DNA of 64,000 nucleotides from Roseicitreum antarcticum (GTDB lineage: Bacteria > Pseudomonadota > Alphaproteobacteria > Rhodobacterales > Rhodobacteraceae): positions 1,798,001 to 1,862,000 of the forward strand of contig NZ_CP061498.1 in NCBI RefSeq assembly GCF_014681765.1. Direction: 5' to 3'. The notes under the pieces are model-generated. The model had not been told where the DNA came from and did not search any database. It worked only from the letters and a program-made list of their open reading frames with translations. Of the stretch, positions 54,424-62,168 are shown piece by piece; the stretch's first letter is position 1, and each line of letters opens with the position of its first letter. Both the position numbers and the translations under genes were made by a program.

Positions 54424-55449
54424 ATGCCCGTTGATGATCAGACCACCACTCCGATCCTTCAGGTCCACGATTTGAAGACGACGTTCGACCTGTCACGGAC
54501 ACTGTCGATCAATGCTGTCGACGGGGTCAGCTTCGATGTCCACCCCGGCGAAACCCTCGCCATTGTCGGCGAAAGCGGTTCGGGAAAATCGGTCACGAGC
54601 CTTTCGATCATGGGCCTGCTTCCTAAAGATATTGGACGCGTTTCAGGTGGCAGTATCAAACTCGGCGGCACGGAAATCTCAAAATATTCTGATGTCCAAA
54701 TGCGTGAGATTCGCGGCAAGGAGATCGGCATGATCTTCCAGGAGCCAATGACCAGCCTTAACCCCGTCCATACCATCGGTCAGCAGATCGCCGAAATGGT
54801 GATCCGCCACAAGGGCTTATCCAAAACAGCCGCGCGTGCGCGCGCCATCGAAATGCTGTCGCTGGTCGGCATCCCCGAGCCGAAACGCCGGGTCGATAAC
54901 TACCCGCATGAGATGTCGGGCGGCATGCGCCAGCGCGCGATGATCGCAATGGCGCTGTCCTGCGAACCACGCATACTGATCGCCGACGAGCCGACCACAG
55001 CGCTCGATGTGACGATTCAGGCTCAGATGCTCGAATTGATGAAAGACCTTCAGGAAAAGATGGGGATGGCGATCATTTTCATCACGCATGATCTCGGTGT
55101 TGTTGCCGAGGTCGCGGACCGTGTCGTTGTGATGTATGCCGCACAGGTGGTAGAGACAGGCCCGGTCAATGAAATTTTCCGCAACCCGCGCATGCCCTAT
55201 ACCGCTGGCCTGATGAACTCCATCCCGCGTCTTGGCTCCTCAGTCAACAAGGTACGCCTGCAGGCAATTCCGGGATCTGTTCCCGCGCTGACGCGGCTGC
55301 CGGAGGGCTGCCGCTTCCATCCGCGTTGCGCATTCGCCACCGAGATATGCCACGCAGAGATGCCGCCTCTCGAACAGGCGGCAGACGGCCATATGATCCG
55401 ATGCGCCCGCTGGCGCGACCTGAACCTGTCTCAAAAGGATGCGTCATGA
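54424..55449 (+). CDS. dppD: Dipeptide/oligopeptide ABC ATPase 1 (DppD/OppD type)
   Basis: 341 residues from [12 protein letters not shown]; longer upstream codons from 54169 are promoter DNA. Walker A is GESGSGKSV, the Q-loop is in [20 protein letters not shown], the signature is [20 protein letters not shown] and Walker B is [19 protein letters not shown]. The C-terminal oligopeptide-type Cys cluster reads [19 protein letters not shown] and may bind an iron-sulphur cluster. It overlaps dppF by ATGA. It powers transport by the divergent permeases. Confidence 0.92.
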   Translation: MPVDDQTTTPILQVHDLKTTFDLSRTLSINAVDGVSFDVHPGETLAIVGESGSGKSVTSLSIMGLLPKDIGRVSGGSIKLGGTEISKYSDVQMREIRGKEIGMIFQEPMTSLNPVHTIGQQIAEMVIRHKGLSKTAARARAIEMLSLVGIPEPKRRVDNYPHEMSGGMRQRAMIAMALSCEPRILIADEPTTALDVTIQAQMLELMKDLQEKMGMAIIFITHDLGVVAEVADRVVVMYAAQVVETGPVNEIFRNPRMPYTAGLMNSIPRLGSSVNKVRLQAIPGSVPALTRLPEGCRFHPRCAFATEICHAEMPPLEQAADGHMIRCARWRDLNLSQKDAS

Positions 55450-56432
55450 TGTCGTCGTCTCCCTCAGCCGCGCCCCTCTTGCAGGTCGAGAACCTGCGCA
55501 AGCATTTCCCGATCCACGGTGGCGTGCTGCAGCGTGTGGTCAATTCCGTGAAGGCAGTGGATGGTATCTCCTTCGTGATTCACCCCGGCGAAGTCGTTGG
55601 CCTTGTCGGCGAGAGCGGTTCGGGAAAGACGACTGTGGGCCGCACCATCCTGCGGCTTGAAGAAGCGACGAGTGGTGCTGTGCGGTTCGGTGGTGTCGAT
55701 GTCATGGGCCTTGGCCGTGCAGAACTACGCAGCTATCGCAAGCGGATGCAGATCATCTTTCAGGATCCCTATGCGAGCCTGAACCCCCGCGAAAAAGTCC
55801 GCGACGTCCTCACACACCCTTTGCGGCTGCATGGCATCGGAAAGGCTTCCGAACATAACGATCGTGCTGCGGCTTTGTTGGAAAAGGTCGGCCTTTCACC
55901 GGATCACCTTGCGCGCTATCCGCATGAGTTTTCCGGAGGTCAGCGGCAACGCATCGGCATTGCCCGCGCCTTGGCGGTAGAGCCCGAATTCATCGTCGCT
56001 GACGAACCCGTCTCGGCGCTCGACGTGTCGATTCAAGCGCAGGTCATCAATCTGCTTGAAGACCTAAAGAACGATCTTGACCTTACGATGCTGTTCATCG
56101 CCCACGATCTCGGCGTGGTCGAACATATCTGTGACCGCGTAATCGTCATGTACCTGGGCAAGGTGATGGAGATCGCAAGCGCCGCCGATCTCTACGCCCG
56201 CCCGAATCACCCCTATACCAAGGCGCTGCTCTCGGCGGTCCCGGTCCCCGAGCCAGGACGCCGCCGGGCGCGCACGATACTCAAGGGCGACATCCCCAGC
56301 CCCATTAACCCACCCTCGGGTTGCGTGTTTCGCACCCGCTGCCCAATGGCAACAGAAGACTGCGCCCGCATTGTTCCCGAGTTGCGCCAAGTCGGTTCTG
56401 GCCACGCAAGTGCCTGTATACACACCACATGA
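55446..56432 (+). CDS. dppF: Dipeptide/oligopeptide ABC ATPase 2 (DppF/OppF type)
   Basis: 328 residues from [12 protein letters not shown]. Seen: [20 protein letters not shown] (OppF-type opening), Walker [38 protein letters not shown], signature [20 protein letters not shown], Walker [19 protein letters not shown] and the C-terminal Cys motif [18 protein letters not shown]. All residues for activity are present. It forms an ATPase heterodimer with DppD, whose stop overlaps its start. Confidence 0.92.
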   Translation: MMSSSPSAAPLLQVENLRKHFPIHGGVLQRVVNSVKAVDGISFVIHPGEVVGLVGESGSGKTTVGRTILRLEEATSGAVRFGGVDVMGLGRAELRSYRKRMQIIFQDPYASLNPREKVRDVLTHPLRLHGIGKASEHNDRAAALLEKVGLSPDHLARYPHEFSGGQRQRIGIARALAVEPEFIVADEPVSALDVSIQAQVINLLEDLKNDLDLTMLFIAHDLGVVEHICDRVIVMYLGKVMEIASAADLYARPNHPYTKALLSAVPVPEPGRRRARTILKGDIPSPINPPSGCVFRTRCPMATEDCARIVPELRQVGSGHASACIHTT

Positions 56433-56515
56433 CCACACGTGCGACCATTATGACAGGATGCGCAGCGTGTCACGCTTGACAAGATCGAAAGCAGAGGCGC
56501 ATTGTCCACTTATGG

Positions 56516-56527
56516 ATTGTCGACATT
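56516..56527. promoter_or_regulatory. Operator-like motif upstream of the GntR gene
   Basis: ATTGTCGACATT with the palindrome TGTCGACA at 56518-56525. A TTGACA hexamer lies 36 bp before it (56476-56481, in CACGCTTGACAA), matching the 35 and 37 bp spacing at the other two sites. It lies about 150 bp before the start codon of the GntR-type regulator and suggests autoregulation. Confidence 0.55.
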
Positions 56528-56674
56528 ACACAGAAGAAACCATACAAGGCGGTGACTGCAATCTTATCGTCACCACATATGTTGAATTCGCTTCGGTGAA
56601 CCAGCCGAAAGCGTCTAAAAGGGCAAACCGTCCCGTCGGACGGCTGTCTGCAACAGCTCCAAGGAACTGACGCC

Positions 56675-57370
56675 GTGAACACCGCAAACTCCCGTGCCGC
56701 CGATACCCTGCCCGACGACATCTCCCCGATCGAGAACGTCCCATTACGCGTTCAGGTCGCAGACCGTCTGCCCGCCGCAATCCTGAGCGGCCGACTCAAG
56801 CCAGGCACGAGCCTCGTGGAAACCGCGCTGGCTGAGCAAATGAACGTGAGCCGCGCCCCGATCCGCGAGGCGATCCAGATTCTTGAAAATGATGGCCTCG
56901 TCGAGACCATCGCCTACAAGGGCAAACGCGTGAAACCTTTGACTGCGCGCGAAGTCGGCGAAACCTATTCCCTCCGCGAGGTGTTCGAAGTCATGGCGGT
57001 GCGCCGCATCCTCGATAACGGTGCCCCGCTGCATCAGTTGCGTGAGCATTGCGACACGATGACCGCAGCAGCCGAGGCCGATGATTTCGAAGCGCTGGTC
57101 GCCGCCGACGAGGCTTTTCACCACACACTCATCACGCTGGCCGATCACGACTTGCTCCGCGCCTCGTGGAAGAACCTCTACCTGCGCATCCATCAAATCA
57201 TGGCTCTGCGCAACCGCGACGAGAGCAATCTGGCTGAAATCGCCCGCAACCACCCTCCGATCGTCGATGCCCTTGAGGCGCGTGACACCGAGCGCGCAAT
57301 CGACCTCATTTCCGAACACACACGTATCCTCGCCGCCTTTGACCCGGTGACGATTGTGGAAGCCCTCTGA
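56675..57370 (+). CDS. GntR-family regulator, FadR/FCD subfamily
   Basis: 231 residues starting at GTG 56675, after AAGGAACTGA. N-terminal winged helix: LVETALAEQMNVSRAPIREA followed by IQILENDGLVETI. Residues ~95-220 form the FCD ligand domain, with metal-type residues in ADEAFHHTLITLADHDLLRA and RIHQIMALRNRDESNL. FCD regulators usually bind GT-N-AC-type palindromes and respond to small organic acids or amino-acid-like inducers. The TGTCGACA motifs in three nearby regulatory gaps fit. It lies between the transporter ATPases and a solute-binding gene. Confidence 0.85.
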   Translation: MNTANSRAADTLPDDISPIENVPLRVQVADRLPAAILSGRLKPGTSLVETALAEQMNVSRAPIREAIQILENDGLVETIAYKGKRVKPLTAREVGETYSLREVFEVMAVRRILDNGAPLHQLREHCDTMTAAAEADDFEALVAADEAFHHTLITLADHDLLRASWKNLYLRIHQIMALRNRDESNLAEIARNHPPIVDALEARDTERAIDLISEHTRILAAFDPVTIVEAL

Positions 57371-57487
57371 GCGTCGGCGTCTGGACCCGAAAGGGCGAAG
57401 GCATCGACATCACCGAAAAGCGGCCTGAGGCACCACCAAGAGTGTCAACGGCTATGTAGATCCATCCAACAGGTGAAAGGAAAGTCA

Positions 57488-59041
57488 ATGCCGAGACTCC
57501 ACAAGATACTGACCGCCGGGGCCGCGAGCCTCGCGATGGGGACGGGGGCGTTTGCACAAGCTGCAGATGATACCATCGTCGTCGGGCTCAGCGCGGACAT
57601 CACGACGTTTGAGCCCGCCGCGATCTCCTCGCGCGACAACTCCAACATCGCACGCCATATTTTTGGAACGCTCTTCTCCATGGATGGCGACGGCGTCGCG
57701 CAGCCCGATCTGGCGAATACTCTCGAAATCTCTGAAGATGGGCTGGCTTATGTCTACACGCTCAACGAAGGGCTGACCTGTCACGACGGCGAGGCGCTAA
57801 CAGCCGAAGACGCCGCCTATTCGTTCAATCGCGCGGCTGACCCGGAGAATGCCTTCACCGGCAACACACCGGGCTTTGTGTTCTCCTCCATCGGCTTCGA
57901 GAGCGCCGAGGCGCTTGATGAGTTGCGCGTCCAGATCAACATCGCGCAGAAAAGCCAGATCGCCTTCGGCCTGATCGCTGAGGTCTTCATTCACTGCATG
58001 GACAGCTACGAGGCGATGAGCCTCGACGAAGCCTCCTCCAATCCGGTCGGATCGGGTGACTACCAGATTACGAACTGGTCGCGCGGTTCTGAAGTCGTGC
58101 TCGAAGCCGTCGAAGGCGCCGAGGTCGGCTTTGAACGCATCGTCTGGCGGATCATTCCCGAGGCTTCTACCCGCGCCGCAGAACTCATGGCCGGTAATGT
58201 CGACATTATCACCAACGTCGCCCCCGACCAGCTTGATGTGATCAATAATTCCGGCACCGCCGTGGTCGAGCCGATCCAAGGCACCCGCCGCATGTATGTG
58301 GGGTTCAACCTTTCCGAAGCAATGGCCGACATGCCTGGCGCAGAGGCCATCGCCAACCCGGATGTGCGCCGTGCGCTTCAATACGCGGTCAATGTTCCGG
58401 GCATCTGCACGCAGCTTTTGAACTTCGAATGCGAAAGGATGACCGGCATCGTCAACCCGCCGAATGCCAACCAGAGCCTGGAACCCTATCCCTACGATCC
58501 GGAAATGGCCGAACAGCTTCTTGATGAAGCAGGTTGGCCGCGCGGCGATGACGGCACACGTTTCTCGATCCGCTTCCAGGCTGGTCAGGGCCGCTATCTG
58601 AACGACGCCAACGTCGTGCAGGCCGTGACTCAGTTCCTCACCGATGTGGGAATCGACGTTGAGCTTGAACTGATGGAATGGTCCTCGGTCTTCGTGCCGC
58701 TCATCCGCGAGCGCAACGCCGGGCCGCTGTTCTTCCTTGGCTCTGGTGGTGCGCTCTGGTCACCGCTCTATGACATGGCCGATCTGAGCACTGTCAGTGC
58801 AGGCACCAACTACACCCATTGGGACGATCCACGCTGGTTCGATCGTTGGGCAGACATCGCCGCCGCCGAGACCGAAGAAGAAACCCGCGTCATCATCGAC
58901 GAGATGCTGCAGGTCTTCTACGATGACGGCCCTTGGCTGCACATGTATTTCCAGCCCGATTTCTATGGCGTCAGCAACCGCGTAAACTGGCAGCCGCGCC
59001 CGGACGAGAAAGTCTATCTTTTCTCTGCTGGCTTGAACTGA
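57488..59041 (+). CDS. Dipeptide/oligopeptide-type ABC solute-binding protein (SBP family 5), copy 2
   Basis: 517 residues from MPRLHKILTAGAAS; an in-frame GTG at 57473 was rejected because AAGGAAAG gives a ribosome site for 57488. Signal peptide residues 1-24 (ILTAGAASLAMGTGAFAQAA). Mature features: VVGLSADITTFEPAAISSRD, TAEDAAYSFNRAADPENAFT, IPEASTRAAELMAGNVDIIT and the C-terminal YFQPDFYGVSNRVNWQPRP. It is close to copy 1 (27162), including NTPGFV and the AGNVDIITNV stretch. It probably serves the Dpp-type transporter just upstream. It ends in a strong terminator. Confidence 0.9.
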   Translation: MPRLHKILTAGAASLAMGTGAFAQAADDTIVVGLSADITTFEPAAISSRDNSNIARHIFGTLFSMDGDGVAQPDLANTLEISEDGLAYVYTLNEGLTCHDGEALTAEDAAYSFNRAADPENAFTGNTPGFVFSSIGFESAEALDELRVQINIAQKSQIAFGLIAEVFIHCMDSYEAMSLDEASSNPVGSGDYQITNWSRGSEVVLEAVEGAEVGFERIVWRIIPEASTRAAELMAGNVDIITNVAPDQLDVINNSGTAVVEPIQGTRRMYVGFNLSEAMADMPGAEAIANPDVRRALQYAVNVPGICTQLLNFECERMTGIVNPPNANQSLEPYPYDPEMAEQLLDEAGWPRGDDGTRFSIRFQAGQGRYLNDANVVQAVTQFLTDVGIDVELELMEWSSVFVPLIRERNAGPLFFLGSGGALWSPLYDMADLSTVSAGTNYTHWDDPRWFDRWADIAAAETEEETRVIIDEMLQVFYDDGPWLHMYFQPDFYGVSNRVNWQPRPDEKVYLFSAGLN

Positions 59042-59070
59042 TCTAGGTTTTCCTTGATCAGGCAGTTAGT

Positions 59071-59100
59071 GGTGCCGGGCTGAAAAGCCTGGCACCTTTT
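59071..59100 (+). terminator. Rho-independent terminator of the solute-binding gene
   Basis: GGTGCCGGGCT (59071-59081), loop GAAA, AGCCTGGCACC (59086-59096), with one G-U-type mismatch in an 11-bp stem, then TTTT. It starts 29 bp after the solute-binding stop codon. Confidence 0.85.
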
Positions 59101-59179
59101 GTTTGGGGCAAGCCTCATGGAAAATAGATGCAGGTTCCGCACAGCGTCGAACGCGCCACCACTATTGAGCCCGTCCCCC

Positions 59180-59201
59180 ACCCGCCTAGAAGGCGGGTTT
59201 T
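59180..59201 (+). terminator. Second hairpin with T-run (terminator-like)
   Basis: ACCCGCCT (59180-59187), loop AGA, AGGCGGGT (59191-59198), then TTT. The perfect 8-bp stem is strongly terminator-like on the plus strand. It lies in the stretch between the solute-binding gene and the IS5-family remnant and may be a backup terminator or a relic of a mobile element. Confidence 0.5.
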
Positions 59202-59328
59202 GCACCTCTGAAAACCTGAGAGCTGCAGTGCAAAATTTGCCAAGGACGTTTGGGAAAGTCCCGCTGCAGGCGGTGCAAAAAATGCCACTTTGGCACCTCC
59301 TGTTCTCAGGAAGGTCTGCAACAACGCC

Positions 59329-59862
59329 CGTGAACTCGACCGCGCGGATGTCGGATGTGGCGGTGTCCATGGCCAGATGGACCTTGCGCCATTGGCGCCG
59401 TCCCTGAACACCATGCTTCCAGGCCTGCCATTCCCCGTCGCCAAGGAACTTGATACCCGTGCTGTCCACCAGCAGGTTCAGCGGTCCGTCGGCACGGCGA
59501 TACGGGATCTGCACCTTCAGGGTCTTTTGTCTGCGGCACAGTGTGGAGTAGTCTGGAACAGGCCAGTCCCGGCCGGACAGGCGTAGCAGGCTCGCCACCA
59601 TCCCGGCGGTCTGCCGCAGCGGCAACTTGAACAACACCTTAATCGACAAACAGAACTGGATCGCCGCGTCTGAGAAGATCGGCGGGCGCCCAGGGCCGCC
59701 TTCATGCGGCACGTGTCAGGCCATCTCCTTATCCAGCCAGATCAGCAACGACCCGAGATTGCGGAGCGAAGCGTTGTAGGCGGACCAGTACGTCGTGCGG
59801 TAGCGGGCTTGCTCATGCCACCCGTCTAACCACCTGGATTCGTGATGTGAATCCTTTGTGGT
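59329..59862 (-). pseudogene. IS5-family transposase remnant with premature stop and truncation
   Basis: The minus-strand frame reads WLDGWHEQARYRTTYWSAYN, SLRNLGSLLIWLDKEMA, then a TGA (59716-59718) where Trp is expected. It continues PPIFSDAAIQFCLSIKVLFK, LPLRQTAGMVASLLRL, VPDYSTLCRRQKTLKV, LLVDSTGIKFLGDGEWQAWK and RRQWRKVHLAMDTATSDIRA before VEFT. At VEFT it runs into an IS-end-like sequence and the C-terminal catalytic Glu region is gone. The sequence GGCGTTGCTGCAGAACTC (minus strand, 59882-59865) looks like the element's terminal repeat. Dead on two counts. Confidence 0.82.
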
Positions 59863-59933
59863 CAGAGTTCTGCAGCAACGCCCCTGGAGTGTTTCAGGCC
59901 TGATGGCTGAACGCTGCTACAGCCGCCGCAGCC

Positions 59934-60647
59934 CTAGCAGGTGGTGCGCGCCGACCCGGTTCTGGTGCGGCCAAAGAACAGGCGCAGATTGCGTTTGATG
60001 ATGTTCGTCCAGATCAGGAAAGGGAGTCCCTTGAAAAAATCGGCGGCAGATCCTTTCCCCGCCTTTGAAAGCGTCCTGAAAACGGTCACAGGCACCGCTG
60101 GCCGGAAATAGTCCTTTGCCGTGACCGCACGCCCGGCGATGAGAGCCGCAACGGCCTTGCGGGTGGCCGACGGGTTGTTCCATTCCGACCGATACACCAC
60201 GCAGCCGTTCCTGTTGATGATGAAAACCGCGTTCGGCATGCTGCCATAGGCGCTGTGTGCCTCTCCCTCCAGACCGTCCACGAAGACGGTTCTAGTCTCG
60301 CCATCTTCGGCTTTCAGACGGGTCGCGCAGGCCTTCTTGTCGTCGAAGCTTTTGTGGCCGGGAACATCGGCCCCCGGATGGGCCTCGCGTACATAGAGCA
60401 CAGCCGTGCTGACCCCGCTCTGGCGGTTGAGGGTCTCCATGATCCCGCGCCTGCTCTGGAACAGGGGGCAGGTGATGCTGCCCATTTCCAGAACCAGAAA
60501 GTCCCCCGTAAAATCCGTCAGGCGCTTCGTGTCGCCCTCCGTCGTCATCAACGCGAAATCCGGTGCCTTGTCCCCGATCTCCGGGCCATGCACATTCTTG
60601 AAATCATAATCTGTGGTCGAAAATTCGCTGTAGTTGTAGTCAGCCAT
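59934..60647 (-). CDS. Deiodinase/peroxiredoxin-like thioredoxin-fold protein (Cys form)
   Basis: 237 residues. Residues 20-175 form a thioredoxin fold: KAPDFALMTTEGDTKRLTDF, FLVLEMGSITCPLFQSRRGI with Cys60 at the position of the selenocysteine of animal iodothyronine deiodinases (GSxTUPPF), and VLYVREAHPGADVP matching the deiodinase strand with Glu and His. PNAVFIINRNGCVVYRSEWN follows. The last ~60 residues are basic. As Cys rather than Sec, it is probably a thiol peroxidase or reductase. The start overlaps the stop of the MarR gene by 8 nt, so they form an operon. The true reaction is unknown. Confidence 0.68.
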   Translation of the reverse strand: MADYNYSEFSTTDYDFKNVHGPEIGDKAPDFALMTTEGDTKRLTDFTGDFLVLEMGSITCPLFQSRRGIMETLNRQSGVSTAVLYVREAHPGADVPGHKSFDDKKACATRLKAEDGETRTVFVDGLEGEAHSAYGSMPNAVFIINRNGCVVYRSEWNNPSATRKAVAALIAGRAVTAKDYFRPAVPVTVFRTLSKAGKGSAADFFKGLPFLIWTNIIKRNLRLFFGRTRTGSARTTC

Positions 60648-61113
60648 CTTCGGATATCCTTTGTCCTGAGGCGCTTTGCGCAGGCACCAGAAGATTTTCT
60701 GTCATGGCCCGCAAGGTGCGTGTTGTCGTTTCGATGTCGTCGGCGGGGATGTCGGTGAGGGCACGGTTGATCAGCCCTTGCGCAAGGCGCACCAGATCTT
60801 CCTGCATCGCGACACCATGTGCGCTGACCGCCACGACGCTGCGTCGCCGGTCATCCGGATCTTCGCTGCGGCTGACCAGATTCTTGCGCACCATCGCGTC
60901 AATCAGACGGGTGATGGTCGTTCTGTCCTTGGTCGTGACATCCGCCAGCGCGCCCGGTGTCTGGGGGCTTTGCTTCCAGAGCACCAACAGGATCGCCCAT
61001 TCTTCCGGGCTGACAGGATGACCCGCCTCGCGGAAAACCGCGCTCAGTTCCTTTCGCAGAACAAAGCCGAGCCTGTTTACCCAATGGAGGGGTATTTTCT
61101 CATAATTGAACAT
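60640..61113 (-). CDS. MarR-family transcriptional regulator
   Basis: 157 residues. Winged helix: EWAILLVLWKQSPQTPGALA, TTKDRTTITRLIDAMVRKNL with the wing SRSEDPDDRRRSVVAVSAHG, a classic MarR layout. The flanking helices form the dimer interface. It overlaps the deiodinase-like gene, whose expression it presumably controls. A TACAA-CTA-TTGTA palindrome lies 10 bp upstream of its start. MarR regulators next to thiol proteins often sense oxidants or phenolics; which applies is not visible. Confidence 0.87.
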   Translation of the reverse strand: MFNYEKIPLHWVNRLGFVLRKELSAVFREAGHPVSPEEWAILLVLWKQSPQTPGALADVTTKDRTTITRLIDAMVRKNLVSRSEDPDDRRRSVVAVSAHGVAMQEDLVRLAQGLINRALTDIPADDIETTTRTLRAMTENLLVPAQSASGQRISEDG

Positions 61114-61123
61114 AGATGCTATC

Positions 61124-61136
61124 TACAACTATTGTA
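61124..61136. promoter_or_regulatory. Probable MarR operator
   Basis: TACAA (61124-61128), CTA, TTGTA (61132-61136): a perfect 5-bp inverted repeat with 3-bp centre, starting 10 bp upstream of the marR start codon, inside an AT-rich stretch unlike the surrounding GC-rich DNA. Position suggests autoregulation of the marR operon. Confidence 0.5.
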
Positions 61137-61296
61137 TATGGCACTGTCAAGTGATCTTTCATCTTGTGTATGTCTGGTGCCAGTATCTGCATCGGCACTA
61201 GAAGGGCTCTGTTGATGGCGTGGATGCCCCTCCCGACGGCATCGCAATGTGCCATTGTGGTGAGTGTTAAAGCCATCATAAAAAGAAGGAGCATGC

Positions 61297-61383
61297 ATGT
61301 CCGAAGTTACTCTCATTGGTATCGACTTGGCAAAGCGCGTTTTCCAGCTGCACGGCGCGCGCAGTGACGGTTCGAGGCACTGA
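61297..61383 (+). pseudogene. IS110-family transposase N-terminal fragment
   Basis: Only 28 codons: MSEVTLIGIDLAKRVFQLHG followed by ARSDGSRH and a stop. This is the start of an IS110-type DEDD transposase (first catalytic Asp in GIDLAK), preceded by GAAGGAG. The rest is replaced by IS3-family sequence, so it is a truncated remnant joined to another element. Confidence 0.75.
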
Positions 61384-61697
61384 ACGAGGCGATCTATCGG
61401 TTTGGCCCGCCGGACATCATGAACAGCGATCAGGGATCGCAGTTCATGTCATTTGCCTCGCCAGACCGCTTGTGCCGGTCGGACATCCGCATCTCGATGG
61501 ATGGCAAGGGCCGCTACCTGGACAACATCTTCATCGAGCGTCTGTGGCGAACCCTGAAATACGAGTGCGTTTATCTGCACACTTGGGAGACCGGGTCTCA
61601 GGCCCGCGCAGGCTTCCGGAAGTGGATGGTGTTCTACAATCACCGCCGCCCGCACAAAGCCCTTGGCGGCCGACCACCAGCAGCGGTCTACTGCTGA
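61366..61697 (+). pseudogene. IS3-family OrfB (transposase) C-terminal fragment
   Basis: The frame that includes FEALNEAIYRFGPPDIMNSD reads on through DQGSQFMSFASPDRL, RISMDGKGRYLDNIFIERLW, LKYECVYLHTWETGSQARAG and MVFYNHRRPHKALGGRPPAA. These are the second Asp, the catalytic Glu region (IERLWRTLKYE) and the YNxxRPHxAL motif of IS3 OrfB. The N-terminal half, including the first Asp, is missing. It joins the IS110 fragment around 61366-61383. Confidence 0.8.
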
Positions 61698-61766
61698 AAG
61701 TCGAAGCAACCCAACCCGATCAGCAAGAGCAGATCAAAGCTAAAAAAGCACCAGATCCTGTCCAAG

Positions 61767-61871
61767 GAATGGGGAGCACCTCAGTCAGTCGCGAAGTGGC
61801 GGAAGCGCGCGATGGTTGAGGATCTGAAGACTCGGCCGAAGGAACTGCTGATGTCCCGATCTGCGCCTTGA
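61767..61871 (+). pseudogene. IS481-family transposase fragment
   Basis: A 34-codon frame reads EWGAPQSVAKWRKRAMVEDL then KTRPKELLMSRSAP and a stop. The KWRKRxxVEDLKTxPKE segment is the same as in the IS481-type remnant at 3348-3930 (NWRKRATVEGLKTGPKE), with the preceding helix-turn-helix deleted. It sits immediately after the IS3 fragment. From 61872 to 62168 (297 bp) nothing further is recognised. Confidence 0.65.
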
Positions 61872-62168
61872 CGAAGCGTGCCGCGCGATGTGCCATATTG
61901 TGCCGTCAGTCTATCGCTTCTAAGCAGCATCTCTCTAAGATTCACGGAAAATCGGCAGGTACTGGTGGCGCTATGCCCTTAGGCTGACCTTGATCTTTAC
62001 CGCCATGCCGCTGCCGCACGCCAATAGAGACGCTGCGGCACAGCATAGCCGGAGTTCGATGGATGGAGCCAACGCCGTGTGCCAAACAATCGACCCAGGG
62101 ACAACCCTGCCCACCATCAGATCCACGTTGCGCACGACGCCGGGTTATTGCATCGGGCGTTGGCTGAC

